Source: Zunongwangia profunda SM-A87 (lineage in GTDB: Bacteria > Bacteroidota > Bacteroidia > Flavobacteriales > Flavobacteriaceae). From it: DNA of 64,000 bases. A program made the position numbers and the translations under genes. Positions within the stretch are counted from its first letter, which is position 1; each line of letters begins with the position of its first letter. The notes beneath the pieces were generated by a model. It was not told the origin of the DNA. It was given only the letters and a program-made list of their open reading frames with translations, and ran no database searches. Location of the stretch: NCBI RefSeq assembly GCF_000023465.1, contig NC_014041.1, positions 2,672,001 to 2,736,000 of the forward strand, given 5' to 3'. This document shows positions 9,122 through 17,804 of the stretch, piece after piece.

Positions 9122-11533
9122 ATGAACAGCTATATGACAAAACTAAAAACACTACAGATTGTTTTCGCTATTTTGGGCATAAGTAGCTTTTGGACTATAA
9201 AGGCACAAATTCAAAATAGCCAAACTCTAAATGAACCTATCAATATTAGTAAAGATTTCGAGAATTATGAAAACACATTTTACTTTGCCGATGAACTTGT
9301 TTCTTTTAATCCTGAGACAGGTCAGGGCGCACTAAAATACAAGCGTTACGAATATCAAACCCGGCAAGCATTTAACAATATGTTAATGAAACCTGATCGT
9401 GTGCCTGCTAATGAATTTCCAGCTACGGAATATGCTGAATCTCCTGAGCTTCCTTTTCAAATTCAGTTTGTTTCGGATAGAACGGTACGCATAAAAATGA
9501 TATCGGGACCGCAATTCAATCAGCCAAAGGAATCATTAATGCTTGTTGAAGGAACTGCTCCCAATCATCCCGAATTATGGAATTATACGGCTATTGATGG
9601 AGGACATCAGTTCAGCAGTGATCATGGTAAGGTAGAGATCATCTCTAATCCATGGCACGTAAATATTTATGACGAAAATGGTAAGCTTCTTACAAGTACT
9701 TTACATTATTCCGATGTTCAGAACACCTATACTCCGGTACTTCCATTTTCTTATGTAAGGCGAAATAGTGATTATTCCCGAAGCTTTAGCCCAGTTTTTA
9801 GTTTACAACCTGGTGAAAAGATATTTGGTTGTGGAGAATCCTTTACGCAATTCAATAAAAGAGGTCAAAAAGTAGTCTTGTATACAGATGATGCCAATGG
9901 CGTTCAAAATGAAACGATGTATAAACCCATTCCTTTTTTTATGAGTAACCGTGGTTATGGTGTATTTATGCATACTTCTTCACCGATTACTGTAGATTTT
10001 GGAAAGTATTTTAATGCTGCAAACAAGATGATGCTTGGCGATGATGTTGCCGATCTATTTTTCTTTTTGGGAGACCCCAAAGATATTTTAGATGAATATA
10101 CCAATTTAACAGGGAAAGCGGCAATGCCACCGCTTTGGTCATTTGGATTTTGGATGAGTAGAATTACCTATTTTTCTGAAAAAGAAGGGCGTGAAATCGC
10201 TAAGAATTTACGGGATTATAAGATACCTAGTGATGTTATCCATTTTGATACCGGTTGGTTTGAAGTAGATTGGAGAAACAATTACGAATTTGCAAAAGAT
10301 CGTTTTGATGATCCCGTAGGAATGATGGCCGATATGAAAGAAGAAGGTTTTCATGTAAGCCTTTGGCAATTGCCTTATTTTACGCCTAAAAACACCCTTT
10401 TTAATGAGATCGTTGACAATGGCTATGCCGTAAAAGACCGCAAAGGAAATATTCCTTTTGAAGATGCCGTGCTAGATTTTTCCAATCCAGAAACGGTAGA
10501 ATGGTATCAGGGGAAACTTAAACACTTATTAGATCAGGGAGTAGGAGTTTTTAAAGTAGATTTTGGCGAAGCAGCACCTTATAACGGAATTTACCATTCT
10601 GGAAGAACAGGCTTCTACGAGCATAATTTATTCCCATTGCGTTATAATAAAGCTGTTGCTGAAATTACACAAAAAGAAAAGGGCTACACTTTAATTTGGG
10701 CAAGAAGCACCTGGGCGGGTAGCCAGCGTTATCCTTTGCATTGGGGCGGTGATGCAGCAACTACCAATACAGCAATGTCTGCTACATTACGCGGAGGATT
10801 ATCTTTAGGACTTAGTGGTTTTAGTTTTTGGAGCCATGATGTTGGAGGTTTTGTAACTAAATCTCCAGAAAATATTTATAGAAGATGGACTCCTTTTGGA
10901 ATGCTTTCCTCTCATGTTAGAAGCCATGGGGAACCACCAACAGAACCCTGGGAATATAGTAAGGAATTCTTAAAAGGCTTTAGAAAAGCCGATAATATGA
11001 GGTATGAATTGATGCCCTATATCTACGCACAAGCCAAAGAAAGTTCAGAAAAGGGATTACCAATGATGCGCGCCCTGTTCGTAGAATTCCCTGATGATAA
11101 AGGCTCCTGGCTAATCGATGATGAATATCTCTTTGGAGAAAATATGCTTGTAGTCCCGTTATTTGAAGAATCGAATGCACGAGAAGTTTACTTGCCGGAA
11201 GGAACGTGGATAGACTATCAAACGCATAAAGTATACGAAAAGGGTTGGCATACCATCGAAGCAGGTGAAATTCCTATTATCGCTTTAATTAAAAACGGTA
11301 GTGTGATACCGCATATTAAATTGGCCCAGTCTACTCGAGATATGGATTGGACACAACTGGAACTTCAGGTATTTGCAGACTCCAATGCGAAAACCGCCAG
11401 TGGAAAGATTTACCTTCCTGAAGGAGAAAAAATTGAGAATATATCAGTTAAAAAACACGGAAAAGATTTTCAGCTTGATGGCAATCCACTAAAGGGAAAA
11501 ACGAGTTTTAAAATTGAAACTGCGGGAAGATAA
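9122..11533 (+). CDS. GH31 alpha-glycosidase, alpha-xylosidase (YicI-like) type
   Basis: An 803-residue family 31 enzyme with a cleavable signal peptide (ends near TIKAQ, residue 29). An N-terminal beta-sandwich is followed by a TIM barrel: VIHFDTGWFEVDW, then SLWQLPYFTPKN, the nucleophile Asp480 in FKVDFGE, the acid/base Asp544 in HWGGDA, and GLSGFSFWSHDVGGF. The KVDFGE and HWGGD segments closely match the E. coli YicI alpha-xylosidase branch rather than maltase-type members, so alpha-xylosidase is the favoured activity; alpha-galactosidase or alpha-glucosidase remain possible. Periplasmic location fits cleavage of oligosaccharides brought in by SusCD. Translation could also start at Met5. 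Confidence 0.9.
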   Translation: MNSYMTKLKTLQIVFAILGISSFWTIKAQIQNSQTLNEPINISKDFENYENTFYFADELVSFNPETGQGALKYKRYEYQTRQAFNNMLMKPDRVPANEFPATEYAESPELPFQIQFVSDRTVRIKMISGPQFNQPKESLMLVEGTAPNHPELWNYTAIDGGHQFSSDHGKVEIISNPWHVNIYDENGKLLTSTLHYSDVQNTYTPVLPFSYVRRNSDYSRSFSPVFSLQPGEKIFGCGESFTQFNKRGQKVVLYTDDANGVQNETMYKPIPFFMSNRGYGVFMHTSSPITVDFGKYFNAANKMMLGDDVADLFFFLGDPKDILDEYTNLTGKAAMPPLWSFGFWMSRITYFSEKEGREIAKNLRDYKIPSDVIHFDTGWFEVDWRNNYEFAKDRFDDPVGMMADMKEEGFHVSLWQLPYFTPKNTLFNEIVDNGYAVKDRKGNIPFEDAVLDFSNPETVEWYQGKLKHLLDQGVGVFKVDFGEAAPYNGIYHSGRTGFYEHNLFPLRYNKAVAEITQKEKGYTLIWARSTWAGSQRYPLHWGGDAATTNTAMSATLRGGLSLGLSGFSFWSHDVGGFVTKSPENIYRRWTPFGMLSSHVRSHGEPPTEPWEYSKEFLKGFRKADNMRYELMPYIYAQAKESSEKGLPMMRALFVEFPDDKGSWLIDDEYLFGENMLVVPLFEESNAREVYLPEGTWIDYQTHKVYEKGWHTIEAGEIPIIALIKNGSVIPHIKLAQSTRDMDWTQLELQVFADSNAKTASGKIYLPEGEKIENISVKKHGKDFQLDGNPLKGKTSFKIETAGR

Positions 11534-11556
11534 AATTGAACTTCAAATTATGGAAT

Positions 11557-11584
11557 TTCGGAATCCTTTCTTTTGGATTCCGAA
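11557..11584 (+). repeat. Intergenic hairpin between GH31 and GH97
   Basis: TTCGGAATCC (11557-11566) and GGATTCCGAA (11575-11584) are perfect inverted arms around an 8-base loop. There is no T-tract, so it is more likely an mRNA-stabilising or processing structure than an intrinsic terminator. Confidence 0.6.
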
Positions 11585-11614
11585 TCGCTTCGAATTATAA
11601 ATAAACTTTAAATT

Positions 11615-13621
11615 ATGTATAAGAAAATACCCCTTTTAGTAGCTATGCAACTGCTAATTTTAAGCTGTGCTTCTGAAAAAGAATCTGAATCCTATACCTT
11701 AAGCTCCCCTGAAGGAAAAAATAGTATTCAATTTGATATGAACGGAGGTTCCCCACACTATTCCGTAAATCATGGAGCGATCAAAGTCATTTTACCATCG
11801 AGTATGGGTTTTGTTTTTAAAGATCAGGATAGTCTTCAAAACGGATTGGAAGTAATTAATGTTGAAGAATCATCTGAAGACACTACCTGGGAGCAGGTTT
11901 GGGGAGAAAAAAAAGAGATCAGGAATAACTATAATCAGCTTACAGTTCATTTAAAAGAAAAAGCCAATAAAGAACGAAAGTTGGATATCCAATTTAGAGC
12001 TTTCGATGATGGGATCGCTTTTAGGTATGTATTTCCCGAACAGGGGATTAAGGATAGTATTTTTATAATGGACGAGCTTACTACATTTAATCTGGCAGAG
12101 GATGGTAAAGCCTGGTGGATACCAGCGTATGATGAGCAACGTTATGAAAATCTTTTCACTGCTTCTCCCGTTAGTACTTTAGATACTGTTCATACTCCTT
12201 TAACTGTTGAAAGCAATAATGGTTTAGCGATAAGTTTTCACGAAGCTAATCTAGCAGACTTCGCAAGTACAACTTTAGCGCACACCCAGGGGACCAGTTT
12301 AAAAACAGATTTAGTGCCTTGGGCAGATGGTGTAAAAGTTCGAACCGTCGACAATTTTATTACACCCTGGCGAACATTACAAATAGCGGATCACCCTACA
12401 GAATTGATCACCTCCTATCTTATATTAAATCTTAATGAGCCAAATACGATCAAAGATACCAGCTGGATCAAGACATTTAAGTATTTAGGTATTTGGTGGG
12501 GAATGCATATCGGAAAATACACTTTTTGGGAAGGAGATAAACAAGGAGCAACCACAAAAAATGCTCGAAAATATATTGATTATACTAAGGAATTAGGGAT
12601 AGATTATTTATTGATCGAAGGTTGGAATAAGGGGTGGACACCCGCATGGTACGAAAATGCTATGCATCAATTCAGCTTTACGGAAGAAGCTGATAATTTT
12701 AGTCTAAAAGCGGTTACAGATTATGCTGCTGAAAATGATGTTGAAATCGTAGGATATCATGAAACTGGTTCTAATCTTCATAATTATTTGAAACAAATAG
12801 ATTCTGCTTTTGCACTTTATAAAGAGCGAGGAATCAATACAGTGAAAATTGGACAAGTAGGTGCCAAATTAAATATGAAAGAATGGCACCATGGCCAATT
12901 TGGTGTAAATTATTATAGGTATGTCGTAAAAAAAGCTGCAGAATATGGTTTGGAAATATATTTCCATGAACCCATCAAAGATACTGGTGAGCGTAGAACA
13001 TATCCTAATATGATGGCCAGAGAAGGAGCAAGAGGCCAGGAGTATAATGCCTGGAGCGAAGGAAATCCTCCAGCTTATACAGCAACTTTACCTTTTACCA
13101 GATTACTGGCAGGACCAATGGATTTCACACCAGCGGTATTTGATGTGGAGGTAAAAGAAGGGTATCCTGGTAGAAGAGTTCATAGTACCACGGCGAAACA
13201 ACTTGCTTTAATGGTAGTACTTTATTCTCCTTTACAAATGCTGGCAGATCTCCCTGAAAATTATATAGACAAACCAGCATTTCAATTTCTAAAAGATGTA
13301 CCGACGGATTGGGAAGATACCAAGGTACTAAATGGAGAAATAGGAAAATATATTACTACAGTAAGAAAGGATATCGATAGTAACGACTGGTATCTGGGTA
13401 CCATTACCAATGAGAAAGCGAGAGATCTGAATATTCAGTTAGACTTTTTAGATCGTGATGCAACATATGAAGCTCAAATTTATGCAGATGCTCCAGGAAC
13501 TGGTCATCAAAATAACCCCACAGCTGTTACTATTTATACAAAAGAAGTTACCGCCGCAGATTCCCTCAGTCTTTTATTAGGAGAAAGCGGAGGAGCTGCC
13601 GTGAGATTCAAAAAATTATAA
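11615..13621 (+). CDS. GH97 alpha-glucosidase-type enzyme (inverting subgroup), lipoprotein
   Basis: A 668-residue family 97 enzyme with a lipoprotein signal (Cys18 in LILSC). The N-terminal beta-super-sandwich (SSPEGKNSIQFDM) precedes a TIM barrel and a C-terminal beta-sheet domain. Four acidic residues, Glu383 (YHETGS), Glu452 (FHEPIK), Glu470 (AREGARG) and Glu476 (GQEY), keep the spacing of the SusB residues Glu439, Glu508, Glu526 and Glu532, which bind calcium and catalyse inverting hydrolysis. This sets it apart from the retaining alpha-galactosidase branch of GH97, which uses an Asp nucleophile. It should release alpha-linked glucose in the periplasm. It is the last intact gene of the PUL. 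Confidence 0.9.
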   Translation: MYKKIPLLVAMQLLILSCASEKESESYTLSSPEGKNSIQFDMNGGSPHYSVNHGAIKVILPSSMGFVFKDQDSLQNGLEVINVEESSEDTTWEQVWGEKKEIRNNYNQLTVHLKEKANKERKLDIQFRAFDDGIAFRYVFPEQGIKDSIFIMDELTTFNLAEDGKAWWIPAYDEQRYENLFTASPVSTLDTVHTPLTVESNNGLAISFHEANLADFASTTLAHTQGTSLKTDLVPWADGVKVRTVDNFITPWRTLQIADHPTELITSYLILNLNEPNTIKDTSWIKTFKYLGIWWGMHIGKYTFWEGDKQGATTKNARKYIDYTKELGIDYLLIEGWNKGWTPAWYENAMHQFSFTEEADNFSLKAVTDYAAENDVEIVGYHETGSNLHNYLKQIDSAFALYKERGINTVKIGQVGAKLNMKEWHHGQFGVNYYRYVVKKAAEYGLEIYFHEPIKDTGERRTYPNMMAREGARGQEYNAWSEGNPPAYTATLPFTRLLAGPMDFTPAVFDVEVKEGYPGRRVHSTTAKQLALMVVLYSPLQMLADLPENYIDKPAFQFLKDVPTDWEDTKVLNGEIGKYITTVRKDIDSNDWYLGTITNEKARDLNIQLDFLDRDATYEAQIYADAPGTGHQNNPTAVTIYTKEVTAADSLSLLLGESGGAAVRFKKL

Positions 13622-13630
13622 ATAAAGTTT

Positions 13631-14440
13631 ATGCAATGGATTAGTATTCAAATATTCTTCCTTGTTTCTGCTGTTCAGCTTAATCATGCGCAGCATACCA
13701 ATGGGTAATCATTTAAATCTAATGAATTATCTGAAAGAAAACGTATCGATAATTTATTGGAGATAATGACATTGGAAGAAAAGGTAAGAGCCTTGAGTAA
13801 TAATCCGGAAGTATCTTGTTTTGTCGCCAAGTGAACAGTTCATGTAGAAGGTCTCCATGAGCTTGCTCTTGGGATCCGGCAGAATAGGGAAGAAAGGACA
13901 AGCAGCTATTACCTATAACTATACTTCCGCAGGCTTATGGACTTGACTAAACCTGGAATATTAATTTATTAGAGCGAGTAGCAAAAGTAGAGAGGGTAAA
14001 GAAGCAAGGTTTGCAAAACAATATTTTAATCGTGGTGCTTTAGTCGTAAGAGCGCCAAATGCCGATCTTGCTAGGGATTCAAGATGGGGAAGCACTGAAG
14101 AAAGTTTTGGGGAAGATCCATTTCTAACAGGATCCTTAAATGTGCATTCGCAAAAGGTTTACAGTATGAAAAGAATGGATATTGGCAAACAGCTTCATTC
14201 ATGAAACATTTTTTGGTGAATTCTAATGAAGATGGAAGAACCTATGTGTCCACGTTTAACCGTTTTATTAGATAATCATAAGTCGGTTTATAAGCTCTTT
14301 TTAATAAGATCAAAAAATCAGAAAGACCGCTCCGTAGCAATAAAAGTCGATGTAAGATGGTCTCTAGTTAAAATGAATACAGGGGGACAGAGTCTATGGT
14401 CATTGGATTAATGTCTCACATGTTGAATTGAGTTTTTATT
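13631..14440 (+). pseudogene. GH3 beta-glucosidase pseudogene
   Basis: An intact start and signal peptide (MQWISIQIFF ... NHAQ) run into a stop at codon 26. Family 3 landmarks then follow in broken frames: RIDNLLEIMTLEEKVRAL (about 13748-13798), NRGALVVRAPNADLARDS with RWGSTEESFGEDPFLTGS (about 14029-14133), LQYEKNGYWQTASFMKHFLV and NSNEDGRTYVS (about 14160-14255), and a final NEYRG-like piece. There are many stops and frameshifts, internal segments are missing, and the catalytic C-terminal half is absent. It was the beta-glucosidase of the upstream PUL and cannot be functional. The 61-codon open stretch at 14226-14411 is part of this wreck, not a gene. Confidence 0.9.
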
Positions 14441-14454
14441 TTTTATTAAACAAA

Positions 14455-15420
14455 TTAAAAAATACTAAAACGATGTTTTACATTAGTTTTACTGAATGCT
14501 ATAGCTGCAGCTCCTAAACTGCCGGCAATATTTCCAAGTTGGGCTCCAACAATTTCTGTATGTTTTCCACAATCGGGCATCATATTTTTGAATGCTGTTT
14601 TTTTTATCATTTCTATATAAAACTGGCCTGCATCAGAAATTCCACCGCCAATTATAATTTTTTGAGGAGCAAAAGTATTAATGAAAGAAGCCACACCATG
14701 GCCTAAATATTCCGTATGTTCTTCAATGCATTGAATAGCAAAATCATTATTTTGTTTGAATTTTTTTACAACGTAAAAACCATCGATATTATCTTCTTTA
14801 TCTCCTGATAATTCCATATAACGTTTCACCAGTACCGAGGTAGAAGCATATGCTTCCAGGCAGCCTTTACCTCCACAGTTACAATCAATGCCATTATGTT
14901 CTACTACAATATGCCCTAATTCACCCCCTCTACTTTTATAACCATTATATATAGCGCCATTAATAATTATAGCTCCACCAATTCCGGTACCTATGGTTAG
15001 ACAAATAACATCACTACAACCTCTGGCAGCTCCATAATGTAATTCACCATATCCCATTAAGTTAGCATCATTATCCACACTTACAGGTAGCTTAAAACGT
15101 GTATAGAAATATCCAGCCAGATCGATATTCTCCCAGCCTTGAAGGTTATCTGCAGCACCTATCACTACGCCTTGAAAAACGATCCCAGGAGTACCAATTC
15201 CAATACCTACTACTTCTAATTTTTTTTCAAAAGCTTCAAAAAGGGTTGTTTGAATAATTTGCTCGATGGTATCTAAAATAATATTCTTTGATGCTTCTGT
15301 TCCAATTGGTAGCATATGAGTAAATCGAATGGCCCCTGTTTCGCAAACTAATGCTGATTTAACGAAAGTGCCCCCTAAATCGATTCCAACAGCATACTTA
15401 AAATTTTCTATAATACTCAT
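14455..15420 (-). CDS. ROK-family sugar kinase
   Basis: A 321-residue cytoplasmic protein with the phosphate-binding GIDLGGTFVKSALV motif at the N-terminus, the catalytic Asp in VDNDAN, the GTGIGGAIIINGAIYNG phosphate-2 region, and the ROK zinc site (GHIVVEHNGIDCNCGGKGCLEAYAS). ROK kinases phosphorylate glucose, N-acetylglucosamine, N-acetylmannosamine, allose or related sugars at the 6-hydroxyl using ATP. It is the last gene of a minus-strand operon, 4 bases after the dehydrogenase gene. In that setting it is the likely entry step that phosphorylates the sugar released by the upstream GH2. Exact sugar not determinable. Confidence 0.92.
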   Translation of the reverse strand: MSIIENFKYAVGIDLGGTFVKSALVCETGAIRFTHMLPIGTEASKNIILDTIEQIIQTTLFEAFEKKLEVVGIGIGTPGIVFQGVVIGAADNLQGWENIDLAGYFYTRFKLPVSVDNDANLMGYGELHYGAARGCSDVICLTIGTGIGGAIIINGAIYNGYKSRGGELGHIVVEHNGIDCNCGGKGCLEAYASTSVLVKRYMELSGDKEDNIDGFYVVKKFKQNNDFAIQCIEEHTEYLGHGVASFINTFAPQKIIIGGGISDAGQFYIEMIKKTAFKNMMPDCGKHTEIVGAQLGNIAGSLGAAAIAFSKTNVKHRFSIF

Positions 15421-15424
15421 TTGT

Positions 15425-16429
15425 TTATAAGTTTATTACCGTACTTTTTTTTGCTGATGCATAAGCAGCATCGATGACCTGAAGGCTAACCAAACCTTCT
15501 TTTAAACCTGGTGAAGGCTGTTTTCTTTGTTTTATACAATCTATAAAATAATCCATTTGACGATCGTATAGTACTTGATCACAATGTTCCGTTTTGGCGG
15601 AGAATTTCGGATGTATTTGTTTAGAGTCTGCTGCATTTTTGAACTTTAAGAATGTAGGAAATAAGTTAGCATAGCCTTTGGTTCCAAAAATTCCACAACT
15701 AGCCTCGGGTCCGTCCCGGTGCGGTTGCCACCAACCGCTCTCAATTAGACTGTCAGTGCCATTATCCCAGGTAATTAATACTATGCCGGTGTCATCAACG
15801 TCATAATCGCCAAAATTACTTGCTATTTTTGCAAAAACCTGTACGGGATTAGGATCACCTAGTATATATCTTATAGTGTCAATTGCATGAATGCCCATAT
15901 CAGCTAAAGCACCACCACCAGCAAGGTCTTTTTTCAGGAACCAGCCGGATGGCCCCCAATTTTCATGAATACCATAACCTTTGGTTTTAAATATTCTCCC
16001 CAATTTTTCTTCTTTTATAGTTTTCCGAAGAAAGTTAACTTCGTCGTCAAAGCGCCACATATGTCCCACCATTACCAATTGATTTGTTTTTTTTGCGGTT
16101 AAGGAAATCTTTTTTGCTTCTTCGGTATTTAAAGCCATGGGTTTTTCTATAAATACATCTTTATTGTTTTTTAGAAGATCAATGGCATATGAAGCATGAA
16201 GAAAATTAGGAGTGCTAATAATAACTCCATGAACGTTTACATCTGCAATAATAGGAGAAATAGAAGAATATGCCTTTTCTATATTGTATTTTTTAGCAAA
16301 CTTTCTGGCATTATTCAACTGCCTGGAAACAACGGCTACAATGTCTACCTCCGGTAATTTTTTTAGTCCGAGGATATGGTAATTGGCTATATATCCAGTA
16401 CCTATAAGAGCTATTTTTATTTTTTTCAT
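15425..16429 (-). CDS. Gfo/Idh/MocA-family sugar dehydrogenase
   Basis: A 334-residue NAD(P)-dependent oxidoreductase with an N-terminal Rossmann fold (LIGTGYIANYH at about 9-18) and the EKP motif (IEKPMAL, Lys96) that carries the catalytic lysine, followed by the GFO_IDH_MocA C-terminal beta-sheet domain with GGGALADMGIHAIDTIRYI, including the usual D-x-x-x-H active-site pair. The family oxidises or reduces sugar hydroxyls, often at C3 (for example the glucose-6-phosphate 3-dehydrogenase NtdC) or in inositols. It sits between an aminotransferase and a kinase gene, which suggests that it makes or consumes a keto-sugar used by the aminotransferase. Confidence 0.92.
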   Translation of the reverse strand: MKKIKIALIGTGYIANYHILGLKKLPEVDIVAVVSRQLNNARKFAKKYNIEKAYSSISPIIADVNVHGVIISTPNFLHASYAIDLLKNNKDVFIEKPMALNTEEAKKISLTAKKTNQLVMVGHMWRFDDEVNFLRKTIKEEKLGRIFKTKGYGIHENWGPSGWFLKKDLAGGGALADMGIHAIDTIRYILGDPNPVQVFAKIASNFGDYDVDDTGIVLITWDNGTDSLIESGWWQPHRDGPEASCGIFGTKGYANLFPTFLKFKNAADSKQIHPKFSAKTEHCDQVLYDRQMDYFIDCIKQRKQPSPGLKEGLVSLQVIDAAYASAKKSTVINL

Positions 16430-16466
16430 CTTCAGGTTATTGTTGAAATATTCTCAATCCTATTTC

Positions 16467-17804
16467 CTATAAATTCCCAAGAAAGTGATTATATAAATGG
16501 ATTTTTTCAGCTTTATTTTCACTATTTAATTCCTTAGAAGAGTAATATATTTTTTTTATTGCTTTGGCGATAGTGTCCATATCTTCTTTGGTTCCCATTA
16601 AAACTTTATGATGAATGCATACTGATTGATCTTTAAATATACGTTCACATATAGGTAATGAAAATCTTTTAGGGTCGATAGCTCTCCAATACGATTCGTT
16701 TAAATTATATCTTGCTGGCTTTGTGTGCGGAACGTATAAAGAACAATTATTTAGTGGCTCGTAGCTAGCGTCTACAGCAATTCCTAACTCAGCTTCTAAG
16801 GCTTTTCGAAATGTTTTGACTGGTAAGCCATTAAAATCATCCTTACTATACTTAAATGCGAAATTAAAGTATGCTTTTTTAGTTTCTCTTTTGTCGCGGG
16901 TAATAGGAGCTACTCCAGGTATTTCTTCAAGTAGTGCATTTAAATATTTTCCATTAGCATCTCTATTGGCATTTTGTATTGGTAGCCGTTTTAAGCCTTC
17001 AATTAATATAGCAGCCTGGAATTCAGTTATTCTAAGATTACCGGATTGAATGAAATTACCATCGTCATCTCCGTAATCTCCTGCACCTTTATCTACAGCA
17101 TCTAAGGTGCCAGTTACAGGTCTTCTTCCGCAGTTTCTTAGCGCATCTAATTTTTTGGCCAAGACAGCATTATTAGTCGTTACAGAACCACCTTCGCCAG
17201 ATGTTAAATGTTTTGATAATTGATAACTAAAACTTCCGATATCACCAATGCTACCTGCTTTTTTTCCATTCCATTCTCCTCCGTGCTTATGCGCACAATC
17301 TTCAATTACATATAGTTGATATTTTTTTGCAATAGCCATAATGGCATCCATATCTGCAAAAGCTCCGTAGAGATGAACAGGTATTATGGCTTTAGTCCTA
17401 GGTGTTATGGCCTCTTCAATTTTCTTTGGATTAATGCACCAGTTTTCTTCATTTACATCTACTAGTATTGGAGTGGCATTTACATCGATTACCGTTGCTG
17501 CGGTAGCTTGCCATGTCAAGCCTGGAATGATAACTTCGTCACCAAGACCAATACCTAAGGCTTCCAGCGAAATTTGCAAAGTGATCGTCCCATTAACGGT
17601 GCAAATAGCATGATTTACCCCTATAAATTCCGCAAAAAGTTTATTGAATTCCGTTTCTTTTGGCCCATTATACGACCAAATGCCACTATTTAGAACTTCA
17701 ATAAGGGCTATCTCTTCTTCTTTTCCCCACACAGGCCATTTGGGCCAAGGTTGCTTGGTGGTATTTCGGCAGGGAGTTCCTCCGTTAATTGCTAATTTCT
17801 TCAT
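16467..17804 (-). CDS. DegT/DnrJ/EryC1/StrS-family sugar aminotransferase
   Basis: A 445-residue PLP enzyme. The N-terminus (LAINGGTPCR ... WPKWPVW) and overall form match the branch that includes scyllo-inosose and AHBA-type aminotransferases. The PLP-binding lysine is Lys198 in SKHLTSGEGG, and Asp169 in IEDCAH contacts the pyridine nitrogen. The start codon overlaps the end of the upstream GH2 gene by 20 bases, indicating translational coupling. The enzyme moves an amino group between a keto-sugar (or keto-cyclitol) and glutamate or glutamine. In an otherwise catabolic operon it may deaminate an amino-sugar rather than build one. C-terminal residues after about 420 are poorly conserved-looking. 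Confidence 0.92.
   Translation of the reverse strand: MKKLAINGGTPCRNTTKQPWPKWPVWGKEEEIALIEVLNSGIWSYNGPKETEFNKLFAEFIGVNHAICTVNGTITLQISLEALGIGLGDEVIIPGLTWQATAATVIDVNATPILVDVNEENWCINPKKIEEAITPRTKAIIPVHLYGAFADMDAIMAIAKKYQLYVIEDCAHKHGGEWNGKKAGSIGDIGSFSYQLSKHLTSGEGGSVTTNNAVLAKKLDALRNCGRRPVTGTLDAVDKGAGDYGDDDGNFIQSGNLRITEFQAAILIEGLKRLPIQNANRDANGKYLNALLEEIPGVAPITRDKRETKKAYFNFAFKYSKDDFNGLPVKTFRKALEAELGIAVDASYEPLNNCSLYVPHTKPARYNLNESYWRAIDPKRFSLPICERIFKDQSVCIHHKVLMGTKEDMDTIAKAIKKIYYSSKELNSENKAEKIHLYNHFLGNL

Noticed and set aside
14226..14411. 61-codon open frame
   Set aside because: It lies within the GH3 wreck and in a frame shifted from the GH3 homology; no independent gene features.
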